Positions 9,959 to 18,445 of a DNA stretch of 54,756 nt are shown piece by piece. Source of the DNA: a virus. The stretch covers positions 1-54,756 of IMG/VR virus record IMGVR_UViG_3300005588_000719; one strand, 5' to 3'. Every line of letters starts with the position of its first letter. The first letter of the stretch is position 1. The position numbers and the translations under genes were made by a program. The notes under the pieces were generated by a model. It worked only from the letters and a program-made list of their open reading frames with translations. It ran no database searches and was not told the origin of the DNA.

Positions 9959-10468
9959 TTAAAATAATTTTTTATTTTTTCTTATCTCATAAATTATTGG
10001 AACTCTATATAATTTGTATTTGACAAGTTCCTTGCTATATAAAAGTTCAATTGTAAAACCTTGACTGTTGTATATTTTTAGCTCTGGTTTATTTAGCCCT
10101 TGATATTCCACTATTCCTTTTTTCGCTATTGAAATTTTAATTGTTTCTTTAGGCTTAATTATGGTATCTCCGAAATCAAGATTATTTATTGATACAGAGT
10201 AATTGATTTCTGAATTACTTTCATTTTTCTTTAATATAAATGCTCCTTTTTTTATTTCACTATTTTGGTCTTTCTTGAATATGTTCCAAGTCTCAAATGG
10301 ATTTGGTGTCTCTTCTTGCCAATAAGTTGTATCAAAAGTTACTCTAGTCTTTTCATAAACTATTTCTCCATTTTGATATTCTTTAATAGCTTCTTTAGTG
10401 AAATTTACTAACTCAGTTGTAGAACAAGAGAATAAAAGAATTGTGATTATTATTATGATTTTTTTCAT
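9959..10468 (-). CDS. Lipoprotein of the lysis region, 169 aa
   Basis: The N-terminus MKKIIIIITILLFSC is a short signal peptide ending in a lipobox-like LFSC, so a lipid-anchored envelope protein is predicted. The rest is soluble, with no recognised domain. It lies six bases after the endolysin gene, in the lysis block. Two ideas fit: an outer-membrane spanin partner for the protein at 11795-12250, or an exclusion lipoprotein. It is much longer than a typical Rz1 and not proline-rich, so the spanin idea is weak. Confidence 0.6.
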   Translation of the reverse strand: MKKIIIIITILLFSCSTTELVNFTKEAIKEYQNGEIVYEKTRVTFDTTYWQEETPNPFETWNIFKKDQNSEIKKGAFILKKNESNSEINYSVSINNLDFGDTIIKPKETIKISIAKKGIVEYQGLNKPELKIYNSQGFTIELLYSKELVKYKLYRVPIIYEIRKNKKLF

Positions 10469-10473
10469 TTTGT

Positions 10474-11154
10474 TTACCTAATTTCTTGTATAAAAACTTT
10501 TGCTATTCCTTTGTTCAAAATGCCGATAGAGTCAGCGGAAGCCTTGCTCATATCAATAATTCTATCGTATTTATCAAAACCGCCTTTATCATTAACCCTT
10601 ACAATTACTGACTTTTTATTTTCTGGATTGAATACAATTAATTTTGTTCCAAATTTATATTTGTTACTTGCAACTGTTAGTTTACTTTGAGAAAATATTT
10701 CTCCATTCGCTGTTTTCATACCTTCATATTTATCTGAATAATAGCTTGCAATACCTATTTGAAAATCTTTCAACCTTAAATCTTTATTATTTGAATATGT
10801 CTTTGTAAACCGAGTATAACCAAACCTATTTGTTAATGATAATTTTACATTTCTTTGAATTCGAACAGAATCTCCGCAGTTACCAGAAATCACATCAATT
10901 GTTCTATTTTCTTTATCATATTTCAATATTACTGAAACATGGTTCCCCCCTACCCTATCCTTAATTGCGAACCAACCTTCTTCTAAATCTACATTTCCAG
11001 ATAGCACTTGTTTTATAGTGTAGCTTTCTGAATTTGCATAATCAATTGCCCTCGCTGAGTATGGATTGGGAGCTATATTATTTTCTTTTGCTCTTTGCCC
11101 AATATATGTTCCGCACCAAGGAATAGAGTCTCTTCCATAAATATTTTTATTCAT
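10474..11154 (-). CDS. Endolysin: CHAP/NlpC-P60-like domain plus RlpA-like DPBB domain
   Basis: From ATG at 11154 the product is 226 residues; AAGGAT lies 9 bases upstream. The frame stays open to 11481, but that part overlaps the membrane-protein gene upstream and reads like noise, so the shorter start is preferred. Residues about 12-100 contain SIPWCGTYIGQ and GGNHVSVILKYD, matching the TIGR02594/CHAP-type cysteine peptidase pattern (Cys, then His). Residues about 130-224 carry the RlpA double-psi beta barrel (GIASYYSDKY, MKTANGEIFS, RVNDKGGFD, RIIDMS). The His usually found in the AAH segment of active RlpA lytic transglycosylases is replaced (TVASNKYKFG), so the barrel may bind rather than cut. 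It degrades peptidoglycan at lysis. Confidence 0.75.
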   Translation of the reverse strand: MNKNIYGRDSIPWCGTYIGQRAKENNIAPNPYSARAIDYANSESYTIKQVLSGNVDLEEGWFAIKDRVGGNHVSVILKYDKENRTIDVISGNCGDSVRIQRNVKLSLTNRFGYTRFTKTYSNNKDLRLKDFQIGIASYYSDKYEGMKTANGEIFSQSKLTVASNKYKFGTKLIVFNPENKKSVIVRVNDKGGFDKYDRIIDMSKASADSIGILNKGIAKVFIQEIR

Positions 11155-11239
11155 TTTTGTAATATCCTTGTTATCAGAGTTTGAGCTGTTTATTTCTCCT
11201 ACATCCCCTACATCATTAATTAAAGAATTTATAAAACTA

Positions 11240-11785
11240 TTACTCTTCTTTGTACTCAATAGGTTCAATTGAGTAATTGCTTGTATCTTTGCTTGTGTCT
11301 CCTTCAAAGAGCAAATTAATTTCTGGTTTTTGAATGGTACTCTGATTGTTATTTGTGAACGTGATTGTTCCGGCTCCTGCAATAATTGAAGCAGAGATAA
11401 TGATAGAAGTAGAAATAAGCCAAAGGCTCTTTGCTCTAGGACTATCTTTAAAACCTTTAAAAGTGTTAAATTCTGGTGCATAATATTTGTCCCTTAAAAA
11501 TTGAATTGTATCTGCTGTTGCTACTATTAAAATGATGAATGCGAAAATTGAATAATCAATAAATAATTGATAATTCTTAGTAAGAATATTTAGACTTAAT
11601 CCTATTACCCATATAAAAATCAAATAATTAATCCTTACTCTATCATAATGTTTTTCAGATTTTTCAGGTTCTAATTTTGGTTCTTGCTTTACTAATAAAT
11701 TCACTACCCAGTCTTTGTTTTCCAAGATGAAACTTTTAAATAATTTTAAAATTTGTTCTTTCTCAAATGAATTAAACACTTTCAT
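11240..11785 (-). CDS. Holin-like membrane protein
   Basis: From ATG at 11785 the product is 181 residues, with AGGTG six bases upstream; a GTG at 11794 is possible. Three hydrophobic segments are visible: about residues 50-66, 74-94 and 118-138. They are followed by a polar tail. It lies between a coiled-coil membrane protein and the endolysin, the usual place for a holin. No holin family signature was recognised, so the role is inferred from topology and position. Confidence 0.5.
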   Translation of the reverse strand: MKVFNSFEKEQILKLFKSFILENKDWVVNLLVKQEPKLEPEKSEKHYDRVRINYLIFIWVIGLSLNILTKNYQLFIDYSIFAFIILIVATADTIQFLRDKYYAPEFNTFKGFKDSPRAKSLWLISTSIIISASIIAGAGTITFTNNNQSTIQKPEINLLFEGDTSKDTSNYSIEPIEYKEE

Positions 11786-11794
11786 TTCTTGCAC

Positions 11795-12250
11795 CTATTT
11801 ATTTTCATATTTTGCTAATTTAATTTTCATATCAGTAAGTTCTTTTTCTCTTACCATTCCTACCTTGATACCCTTAACTGTTTCTGTTAGCGTACTTAAA
11901 CCTTGTTCTAAATTGTGAATAGATTTAATCCCTTCTTCACAAAAATTGCGTAATATTTTATTTTCAGTTTCTCTGCTTTCTAAGAATTCTAATCTTCTAT
12001 TGTGCTTGTCTTCTAGAGTATGAATTGATTTCTCAATCTCTTCAATTTTATCATCTCTTTTACCATTAGAACCCTTTTCTACTTCTAATTCTTTCTTTAA
12101 ATTTTTAAAAGAGTTATTCATATCTGCTTGTTCTTTAGCTTCTTTTTTTGTGTTTTTAAGGGTGTGTTTAATCTTATCTTTAAACCATACAATTATGAAT
12201 AGAGACACAGTTACAACTTCATTTTTATATTCTTTTATTATCTCAATCAT
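11795..12250 (-). CDS. Single-pass coiled-coil membrane protein, spanin-like
   Basis: A start at ATG 12250 overlaps the upstream stop as ATGA, a typical coupled start, and gives 151 residues. A transmembrane segment at about residues 10-26 (VVTVSLFIIVWF) is followed by a long Lys/Glu-rich coiled coil to the C-terminus. This is the layout of Rz-type inner-membrane spanins and of some holin accessory proteins (BhlA/XhlA type). It sits at the head of the lysis block. A spanin role is inferred. Confidence 0.5.
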   Translation of the reverse strand: MIEIIKEYKNEVVTVSLFIIVWFKDKIKHTLKNTKKEAKEQADMNNSFKNLKKELEVEKGSNGKRDDKIEEIEKSIHTLEDKHNRRLEFLESRETENKILRNFCEEGIKSIHNLEQGLSTLTETVKGIKVGMVREKELTDMKIKLAKYENK

Positions 12251-12657
12251 ATTAATTCTTTCGATTTTTGGCTGAACCATGAATTAGACTCCATATAATA
12301 ATTTTCTAAAATGATTAATGAACTTGGCATTGTATCAGAAATAGTAATTAATTGTTTTTTCAATAACTTTGTTAATATTGAATTGTATTCATTAATATTA
12401 ATTTCTGGTTCAATGTATTTTAAAAAAGGATATAATTCTGAATTGACATTTCTTTGTATAAAAAATAATTCCTCAGTAATTATTAAAGCACCTTTATTAT
12501 TTTCTGGGTGTAATATCCAACCAATGTTATACTCTTTGTCTTGTAATGACTTAGTAAATAGTGAAAACAAACGGCTTGCTTCAATACATCTATCTTCAGA
12601 AGGTATTCCGTTCTTTTCTTCTAATATTAAATATCCTATGGCGTTTTTAGTATTCAT
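12247..12657 (-). CDS. Unassigned late protein, 136 aa
   Basis: Not recognised. It is a soluble protein of 136 residues with no signal or membrane segment. It is translationally coupled at both ends: a 4-base overlap with the gene upstream and ATGA with the coiled-coil membrane protein downstream. It is a member of the appendage/lysis transition of the late operon. Confidence 0.45.
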   Translation of the reverse strand: MNTKNAIGYLILEEKNGIPSEDRCIEASRLFSLFTKSLQDKEYNIGWILHPENNKGALIITEELFFIQRNVNSELYPFLKYIEPEININEYNSILTKLLKKQLITISDTMPSSLIILENYYMESNSWFSQKSKELI

Positions 12658-13184
12658 GTTGAAATTAAATTCAATTCTTGTTCATTATTTGCTAATTCAA
12701 TACTGTTTCTTTTGTTCTTATACTCAAAAATTATTGATGTTAGTGTTTTTCCATACAAAGAACCAAAACTTATAAATTCTGAATATGTGAAATTTATCTG
12801 AATATTTTGAATAGATGTTAGCTTGATTACTTGCTCTTCTTCCGTTTCACCATTTGCTATATTAAAATCCAATGCACCTTTTAATTGTGCAATATCGGTT
12901 GCTTTATTTTTGCTTAATTCAAATTCATTACCATTAAAAGTAAAGTTGTTAGATAATTGTGTTTTAAACCAATTTTCTAATAATATTCGTTTGTCAGCTT
13001 TAAGTTCATTAAATGATTTTTCTGGAAGAACATACTCATTATTTACAAATACAGCTTGAGGGTATGATTTTTTGAAATTGTAACTTGCCTCATTTATTTC
13101 CTTGAAATCTGGGTACTTGCTTAAATCATAATCATTTGCAAATTTAGTAACTGAATTGTTTTTTATATTTCTGTAATATTTCAT
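12654..13184 (-). CDS. Tail-appendage protein, possibly DUF4376-like
   Basis: A 176-residue protein whose second half (ADKRILLENWF, TDIAQLKGALDF, FTYSEFISFG) has the feel of DUF4376-type phage tail or fibre-assembly proteins: a short helical head, then a segment ending with threonine/serine-started helices. The first residues MKYY are shared with the tail gene at 13835-14266. It is joined one base after the LamG gene. The family assignment is tentative. Confidence 0.4.
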   Translation of the reverse strand: MKYYRNIKNNSVTKFANDYDLSKYPDFKEINEASYNFKKSYPQAVFVNNEYVLPEKSFNELKADKRILLENWFKTQLSNNFTFNGNEFELSKNKATDIAQLKGALDFNIANGETEEEQVIKLTSIQNIQINFTYSEFISFGSLYGKTLTSIIFEYKNKRNSIELANNEQELNLIST

Positions 13185-13835
13185 TTATGCCTCTAATAAT
13201 TGAGAATTTAAACGCCAAATTTGATATTCGGCTTCCGTAACCGCTCTTTGATAAAGTAATACTTCTGTGATTTTATCTGTATAAGTTGGATTGTTATTCC
13301 AATAAGCAATTCTAACAACGGAGTTGCTTACATCATATCTCGTTGTAGTTCCAACAAACAAACCATTCAAATAAATTGATATTACATCTCCTTTGCATGA
13401 TAATGCAAGCGTATTCCATCCAGTTAAAAAACTTCCATTTGTATTGGTACTTCCGCTTCCAGAATCTCCGCTACTTGATATATATAATTTTCCAGAATAA
13501 GTAGGGTTCCAAGATTCTAAAACTGCAATCCCTTTATTATTAGAAGTGTTCCTAATATTAATAATTTGTCGAGTATCTCCTATATGACCTGAATAACTAA
13601 ACCTCACTAATATCGAATAATCAGAGTTCAAGTTTATTAAATTATTTGTGTCATTTTTTATATACTGATTATTTGAAAATGTATATCCTTCATTTGCTCT
13701 TTCATATTCATCAGAGATGAGTGTTGGAGTTCCTACTATTGTAAAATCATTTCCATTACCGGAACAGTCGTTGGCGTTGCCATTCATTAATAATTTTGCA
13801 ACTAATCCTGAAGTATTTAGAGAAACGCCTAACAT
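13185..13835 (-). CDS. LamG/concanavalin-like lectin tail protein
   Basis: ATG at 13835 overlaps the upstream TGA (TGATG) and gives 216 residues. The sequence follows the LamG_3 (concanavalin-type) pattern: DCSGNGNDFTIVG near residue 24, WNTLALSCKGDVISIYLNG with the typical Y(L)NG turn, and a final ITEVLLYQRAVTEAEYQ strand. Such jelly-roll domains bind sugars or sit as structural decorations. A receptor-binding or tail-tip role is inferred from its place among appendage genes. Confidence 0.75.
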   Translation of the reverse strand: MLGVSLNTSGLVAKLLMNGNANDCSGNGNDFTIVGTPTLISDEYERANEGYTFSNNQYIKNDTNNLINLNSDYSILVRFSYSGHIGDTRQIINIRNTSNNKGIAVLESWNPTYSGKLYISSSGDSGSGSTNTNGSFLTGWNTLALSCKGDVISIYLNGLFVGTTTRYDVSNSVVRIAYWNNNPTYTDKITEVLLYQRAVTEAEYQIWRLNSQLLEA

Positions 13836-14266
13836 CAAACAGCCTCAACGATTGCATGAGACCATATTAATTTACTATTCATTTTCACTACTTCTAAACG
13901 TAGAATTTTATTCGGCAAAATAACTATTGGACTTTGACCTGCAATTTCCCCAGATTGAAAAGTAAATTCAAAATTATCCACTCCAACATTTTCTATTGTT
14001 AATTCTTCATTATAACCAACGACTGCATTTAAGAATACATCTGATGTAAGATTTCCTGAAGCTCCATTTCTTTTAATGAATACATGCCGACCATTTGCAA
14101 AGTCTATTTTATTTGTAGTGTTATTAATAGTTGCATTTTCGTCAAATATTTGGACTGTTTCTGGTGTTGCCGGAAAAGTGGAGGGCTTCCCTGTAATATC
14201 TGACCATGTAGAAGAACCACCACCTCCACCGCCACCACTTGAACTTTTATAAGAATAATACTTCAT
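13835..14266 (-). CDS. Tail fibre/appendage protein with Gly linker
   Basis: 143 residues. After MKYYSYKSSS comes a run of seven glycines and then STWSDITGKPSTFP, a motif that recurs at the junction of phage fibre shafts and heads. The remainder is beta-rich. It overlaps the LamG gene by one base, so the two are probably made and assembled together. The motif is seen; the fibre role is inferred. Confidence 0.5.
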   Translation of the reverse strand: MKYYSYKSSSGGGGGGGSSTWSDITGKPSTFPATPETVQIFDENATINNTTNKIDFANGRHVFIKRNGASGNLTSDVFLNAVVGYNEELTIENVGVDNFEFTFQSGEIAGQSPIVILPNKILRLEVVKMNSKLIWSHAIVEAV

Positions 14267-14268
14267 AA

Positions 14269-14706
14269 TTACCTTAATACATTTATTGAATAATTATTTG
14301 TATTTGCAGTTACTTCTATAATATAATACAAGCCCGGAATTATCATATCAACTGCTATTGTTTCGGACTTTGGTGCTTCGCTTGTTCCACCAGAAAGAGA
14401 AAATGATATAGCTCCATTTGGATATTCTTCTAAATTCAATCCTGAATTCGAACTTATTTTTATTGTTCCATCTACGGCACCTTCTGACAATATTTGTATT
14501 CCTATAATACTTTCATTCAAACATTGAACTTTGAATTTTCCAGTTGTATTATATTTATATAATATATCCTTTTTACTATTTGTAATTATACTAATAGGAC
14601 TTTCTACATCTGCGTTTTCAAAGTCGTTATCCGTAAGAATTTTTTCCATTTTTAATGGTTGCCATTTTGGACTTGCTACATTTATTATTTTTGTTGGAAT
14701 TCCCAT
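14269..14706 (-). CDS. Unassigned virion protein, 145 aa
   Basis: Not recognised. It is beta-rich, with Gly/Ser turns and no signal peptide, consistent with a small structural or carbohydrate-binding domain. It is spaced two bases from both neighbours in the appendage block. Confidence 0.45.
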   Translation of the reverse strand: MGIPTKIINVASPKWQPLKMEKILTDNDFENADVESPISIITNSKKDILYKYNTTGKFKVQCLNESIIGIQILSEGAVDGTIKISSNSGLNLEEYPNGAISFSLSGGTSEAPKSETIAVDMIIPGLYYIIEVTANTNNYSINVLR

Positions 14707-14708
14707 AT

Positions 14709-16124
14709 TTATCCTATATCAAATGTTGTTTCTTCTGTACCTAAATATTTAATATTCATATATCCGTGATTAACCTTGTTATTCAATCCAACTGGCATAT
14801 AAACTTTTGCTTTAATATTTCTACCACTACCTTCATCTTCAGCTTTTATAATTCTTGAACCTTGCAAGCTAAAAACTAACATATCATGTATATTAGTCAT
14901 TGGTGTATGAATATTAGAAACATCACAAACAGAATACAAATCACTATTAGATTCGATTGTTAATGTTCTTGCTTGAGTTTGATTCAGATTAGTAGCACCT
15001 GTAATTTCTTTTTCTTCACACGCTACAAAAACATCAACTTTATAATATCCATCAAAAGGTAAATCTGATGAAGTATAAGTGAATGTATCTCCTAATCCAA
15101 TTGTTTCAGGAATATCAAAAGTTTTGAAATATTTTGTTTTACATATCTTAAAAATTTCAGTCTCTAATTCAAATCTATCATGGTTTTGAATTGCTGAATG
15201 TTGTATTTGTGCAGATTGAATATTATTGTGCGAATAAATTGGAGCAACTATTAAATCATCTTCTGTATATGCAATAAATTCAGAATCAACTTCTATATAA
15301 TCACCACTATCATAAGCATTGTGCTTTGCTTCAGAATAAGTCCAAGGGTCTCCTATAAATTTCTTAGACAATAAGAAAACAAACAAACCAGTAGCAGAAT
15401 AATCCCAACTAGCAGAATTATCTAATATATGTTTTGAGAATTTTCCTTTTACTGTTACTTTATAGAAATGTTGCTTATCTGCTTCTAATATTATTTCTTC
15501 ATTCGGGTCATGTGTCTTTAATGGAATACTTGCAGTAGATTTCTTACCCCAAGTTTCCCATAAGTATAAAGAGCAACCGTCTCTATTTAATTTTTCATAA
15601 TTAACTAATTTCCAAACTAAATTTTCGTTTAAAACAAAGGTTGCAGATACAACTTCCTTTATATCTTTTTTGTCTGTTTCGATTTTTTTAGAATTACTTG
15701 GTATAGTAGAGTAATTATTAATCAATGAAAACCAAGAGCCTTTTGTTGAAATTACTGTAAAACAACGACCTTTTATTTTATCAAAATTAATAGTGGTATT
15801 AGAACCTAAACTAACTATCTCTCCTAAGTCTTTGCTTGCATTATTTGAAGCCTCTAATACAATTCTTGCATTTGTTTTTTCATTATGCAGAAATGCACTT
15901 TCTATATTCAGTTTAGTTTTATGTGAAGTTAAATAAGATATTACAACAGTTTCATCTGATGTATTTACTTGTTCCAAACTAAATATTATTTTTCTTTTGA
16001 GTGAATCCCAAGAAACAGACAAACCATCTCCAACATCTAATTGTGAGCGATTTATAGCATGGTTCAAATCTGTACCTTGCGAAATACCTAATTGTGAAAA
16101 TATGTCTATTTTAGTATTATCCAT
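14709..16124 (-). CDS. Unassigned virion/tail-appendage protein, 471 aa
   Basis: A 471-residue soluble protein with alternating beta-strand patterns and no recognised enzyme motif. The N-terminus (LGISQGTDLNHAINRSQLDV) is polar and helical, the rest resembles stacked beta domains. It is embedded between unassigned late genes with spacings of one to two bases. A fibre, baseplate or neck role is inferred only from size and context. Confidence 0.45.
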   Translation of the reverse strand: MDNTKIDIFSQLGISQGTDLNHAINRSQLDVGDGLSVSWDSLKRKIIFSLEQVNTSDETVVISYLTSHKTKLNIESAFLHNEKTNARIVLEASNNASKDLGEIVSLGSNTTINFDKIKGRCFTVISTKGSWFSLINNYSTIPSNSKKIETDKKDIKEVVSATFVLNENLVWKLVNYEKLNRDGCSLYLWETWGKKSTASIPLKTHDPNEEIILEADKQHFYKVTVKGKFSKHILDNSASWDYSATGLFVFLLSKKFIGDPWTYSEAKHNAYDSGDYIEVDSEFIAYTEDDLIVAPIYSHNNIQSAQIQHSAIQNHDRFELETEIFKICKTKYFKTFDIPETIGLGDTFTYTSSDLPFDGYYKVDVFVACEEKEITGATNLNQTQARTLTIESNSDLYSVCDVSNIHTPMTNIHDMLVFSLQGSRIIKAEDEGSGRNIKAKVYMPVGLNNKVNHGYMNIKYLGTEETTFDIG

Positions 16125-16125
16125 T

Positions 16126-16755
16126 CTATAAAATATTTAATATTAGTTCTATGATTTTGGCTCCTAATTCAATCCATTCTTCTTTTGTCATATCATTAAG
16201 TTCATCAATAACATCACTCATTTTTGAATATATAGGTTGAAAAATATTAATCAATGACAGCATTAAATCAGTTGTAATACCATCTTCTGTAAACAATCCT
16301 TTTACAGTTGGAGTTTCTTTAATAAATGTCTCTACTAATTTTACAGAGTTATCAATGCCTCTTTTATTCTCTGTTCTTTCTATATTTACAAATAAACTTG
16401 CAATTAAAAATACGGTGGAGCCAAACCTTTTACCAATTTTAATAATTTCATGTTCTTGCAAATCATTTAACTCTTTTTTAATTCTTTCTTTTTCTAATAT
16501 GATTTTAGAAATCGAGTTGATTGTATTATATCCATGAATAACATCTAACCAATTGACTTTATTATCTCCCAGAGCTTTCTTAACCGAAATAATACTATTG
16601 TCTAAATTATCTAATGCTCTGTATAAAGCAGTTATACCATAGATTGATAATTCTTTTGTATTTAATACTATATCTTCGGCTTTCACAGTTCGTATTTTTG
16701 ATAGTTCAAGTGGTGAATTTTTTAAATTGTTTAATGCAAATAATGTTGAATTCAT
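16126..16755 (-). CDS. Unassigned helical late protein, 209 aa
   Basis: Not recognised. It is predicted mostly alpha-helical with Leu/Ile-rich heptads and no clear membrane segment. It overlaps the gp37-like gene by one base (TAATG-type junction), suggesting coupled translation with the neck proteins. Confidence 0.4.
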   Translation of the reverse strand: MNSTLFALNNLKNSPLELSKIRTVKAEDIVLNTKELSIYGITALYRALDNLDNSIISVKKALGDNKVNWLDVIHGYNTINSISKIILEKERIKKELNDLQEHEIIKIGKRFGSTVFLIASLFVNIERTENKRGIDNSVKLVETFIKETPTVKGLFTEDGITTDLMLSLINIFQPIYSKMSDVIDELNDMTKEEWIELGAKIIELILNIL

Positions 16756-17216
16756 TATCTTATTCCTTTTATTAAAACGTCATTTACTACTAATTTTACT
16801 TTCCAAATGTAAGCTTGCAATTCTCCGTCATATCCTTCTGGTTCAGAGTATGAAAGTGTTACTAATCCAATATTTTCTAATTGAACATTATGTAAAAACT
16901 TTTCTATATAATTTGACAAATTGTTAATTGAATTAATATTTTCACTTCTTCTATATTTAGAGTATAGAGTAATCTCTCCATAATGGTCAACTGCAGTCAT
17001 AACTCCATTTTTCTTCTTATACTGTTTGCTTGCTATGAATACTAATATTTCTGCATCACTCGATAAAGAATATTCAGCAATGTCTTCTGGATATGGAATA
17101 ACATTCAAGTCAGTATTTGCTTTCAAAATATCAATAATTAAATCCTCGATTAATTCATTTTGAGGTTTTTCAATCAATACTTGTTCTTTTTCTTCTGTTG
17201 AATATGTTATGCTCAT
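16755..17216 (-). CDS. Gp37-like (DUF1834) tail-completion protein
   Basis: 153 residues. Its location immediately after the gp36-like gene and its alpha/beta pattern (LIEDLIIDILKANTD at the start, GELQAYIWKVKLVVND near the end) match the Mu gp37 / DUF1834 group of head-tail or tail-completion proteins. The sequence resemblance is weak; gene order carries the call. Confidence 0.5.
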   Translation of the reverse strand: MSITYSTEEKEQVLIEKPQNELIEDLIIDILKANTDLNVIPYPEDIAEYSLSSDAEILVFIASKQYKKKNGVMTAVDHYGEITLYSKYRRSENINSINNLSNYIEKFLHNVQLENIGLVTLSYSEPEGYDGELQAYIWKVKLVVNDVLIKGIR

Positions 17217-17668
17217 GTTTTCCTAAGTGCTTTTAAATTCTCTTTTGTAAAATCAAATGGCTGTTTTGTTACTTTTATCAATGAAGGTGATTCACTTGAA
17301 CTTTCAGTTAATTTAATCTTTCCTGTCATTAATTTGTTTAGTGTTGCCTTGACTTCGTTGTATCTAATATTTAAAGAAGAGTTTTGCTTTATTGCATGAA
17401 CTCTCCTTTGTAATTTCACCATTGTTAAAACAACACAAACATCATTAAGAATAGCAGACTTTTCATAAAGTGGGAAATCATACGAACCTTTTAATTTTGA
17501 TATGATTTCCTCACTTGCTTTTTCAATATATCTATAAACTAAATCTTCATTTAATACTGGTGTTTCTCTTCTATCAGTTGCTTCAATATCCGATAAACGA
17601 GTTATTTCTTTTGTGCCGAACTCATCTTTCAAGTCCGACACTGAACAAAATATTTCCAGAGCTGACAT
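17213..17668 (-). CDS. Gp36-like (DUF1320) head-tail connector
   Basis: 151 residues with the DUF1320 pattern: an opening segment of the form S-DL-FG-E, then a helix with ASEEIISKLKG followed by DFPLY, and a conserved region around LNDVCVVLTMVKLQRR. In Mu-like phages this protein sits at the head-tail junction. It overlaps the gp37-like gene by four bases (ATGA) and follows the decoration protein, the standard order. Confidence 0.75.
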   Translation of the reverse strand: MSALEIFCSVSDLKDEFGTKEITRLSDIEATDRRETPVLNEDLVYRYIEKASEEIISKLKGSYDFPLYEKSAILNDVCVVLTMVKLQRRVHAIKQNSSLNIRYNEVKATLNKLMTGKIKLTESSSESPSLIKVTKQPFDFTKENLKALRKT

Positions 17669-17673
17669 AATTA

Positions 17674-18432
17674 TTATAGATTAACACGGAGAAAATCACC
17701 ACTTGAGACAGTCTCTTCAGCAATTACAGAATTCATTGTAAATAATCCCTCTGGATTTGCTTCTACTTTTGAACCCTCTAATATCTTTATCCCTGAAGCA
17801 TCGCTTGAGTTTTGAGCCCATTGCAAAGCAACTTCCCCTGAAGTCGTACTATTTGTTATTACCGCTTCAATAACAATATCTTTCTTTTGTGTTGTAGTTA
17901 ATGATACAGTTGCAGGAGTTGAAAAGTCAATTTGGGAAGCTCCATCTACAGAAGCTAATACAGTTGCTCCGTCTGGTGTATTTAAGTTCAATTTAATTGA
18001 TTGAGTACCGGCTTTCAAATTCTCTACGGCTAATACAAATCTTGCAGTTACTGTTTCATTTTCTTTTATAGAAAATTTCAAATCAGTATCGTCTGCCAAA
18101 GTATCATCCGAAGCCTTTGTCTCATCGGTTGGCTTAATTACATTGTTTTTCCATTCCGCATTTCCAATTGATATTGCTTCTCCGTCTGCGTTAGAGATTA
18201 CTCTATCTCCTTTTACAATTGCTCCTGCAGATTTTACAATACAAGAACCCAAATTTACAACACTAAATTCATTGCCTAATTCGGCATTATCTTCTGGAAT
18301 ACCTGCAATGTTCCCACCTAATTTTGATAACTTCCCATCATATCCGACAAATCTCCAAGATGTTATTTCATCCCCTGCAATCAAGGTTTTGTGAGATAAT
18401 GGTATGTATGTTTTTGAATGATTATTACTCAT
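17674..18432 (-). CDS. Capsid decoration/cement protein (DUF2190 with extra domain)
   Basis: 252 residues. Residues about 60-90 (GSCIVKSAGAIVKGDRVISN) and the last 25 (VIAEETVSSGDFLRVNL) match the DUF2190 capsid-cement pattern. Between them lies an Ig-like, Thr/Ala-rich insertion of about 110 residues that would project from the capsid. It is placed directly after the major capsid gene. Decoration of the head lattice is the expected role. Confidence 0.65.
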   Translation of the reverse strand: MSNNHSKTYIPLSHKTLIAGDEITSWRFVGYDGKLSKLGGNIAGIPEDNAELGNEFSVVNLGSCIVKSAGAIVKGDRVISNADGEAISIGNAEWKNNVIKPTDETKASDDTLADDTDLKFSIKENETVTARFVLAVENLKAGTQSIKLNLNTPDGATVLASVDGASQIDFSTPATVSLTTTQKKDIVIEAVITNSTTSGEVALQWAQNSSDASGIKILEGSKVEANPEGLFTMNSVIAEETVSSGDFLRVNL

Positions 18433-18445
18433 TTTAGTTTTCCTA

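Noticed and set aside
11155-11481. Longer N-terminus of the endolysin
   Set aside because: It overlaps the membrane-protein gene in another frame and reads as low-complexity Leu/Gln-rich sequence without family resemblance; ATG at 11154 has its own ribosome site.
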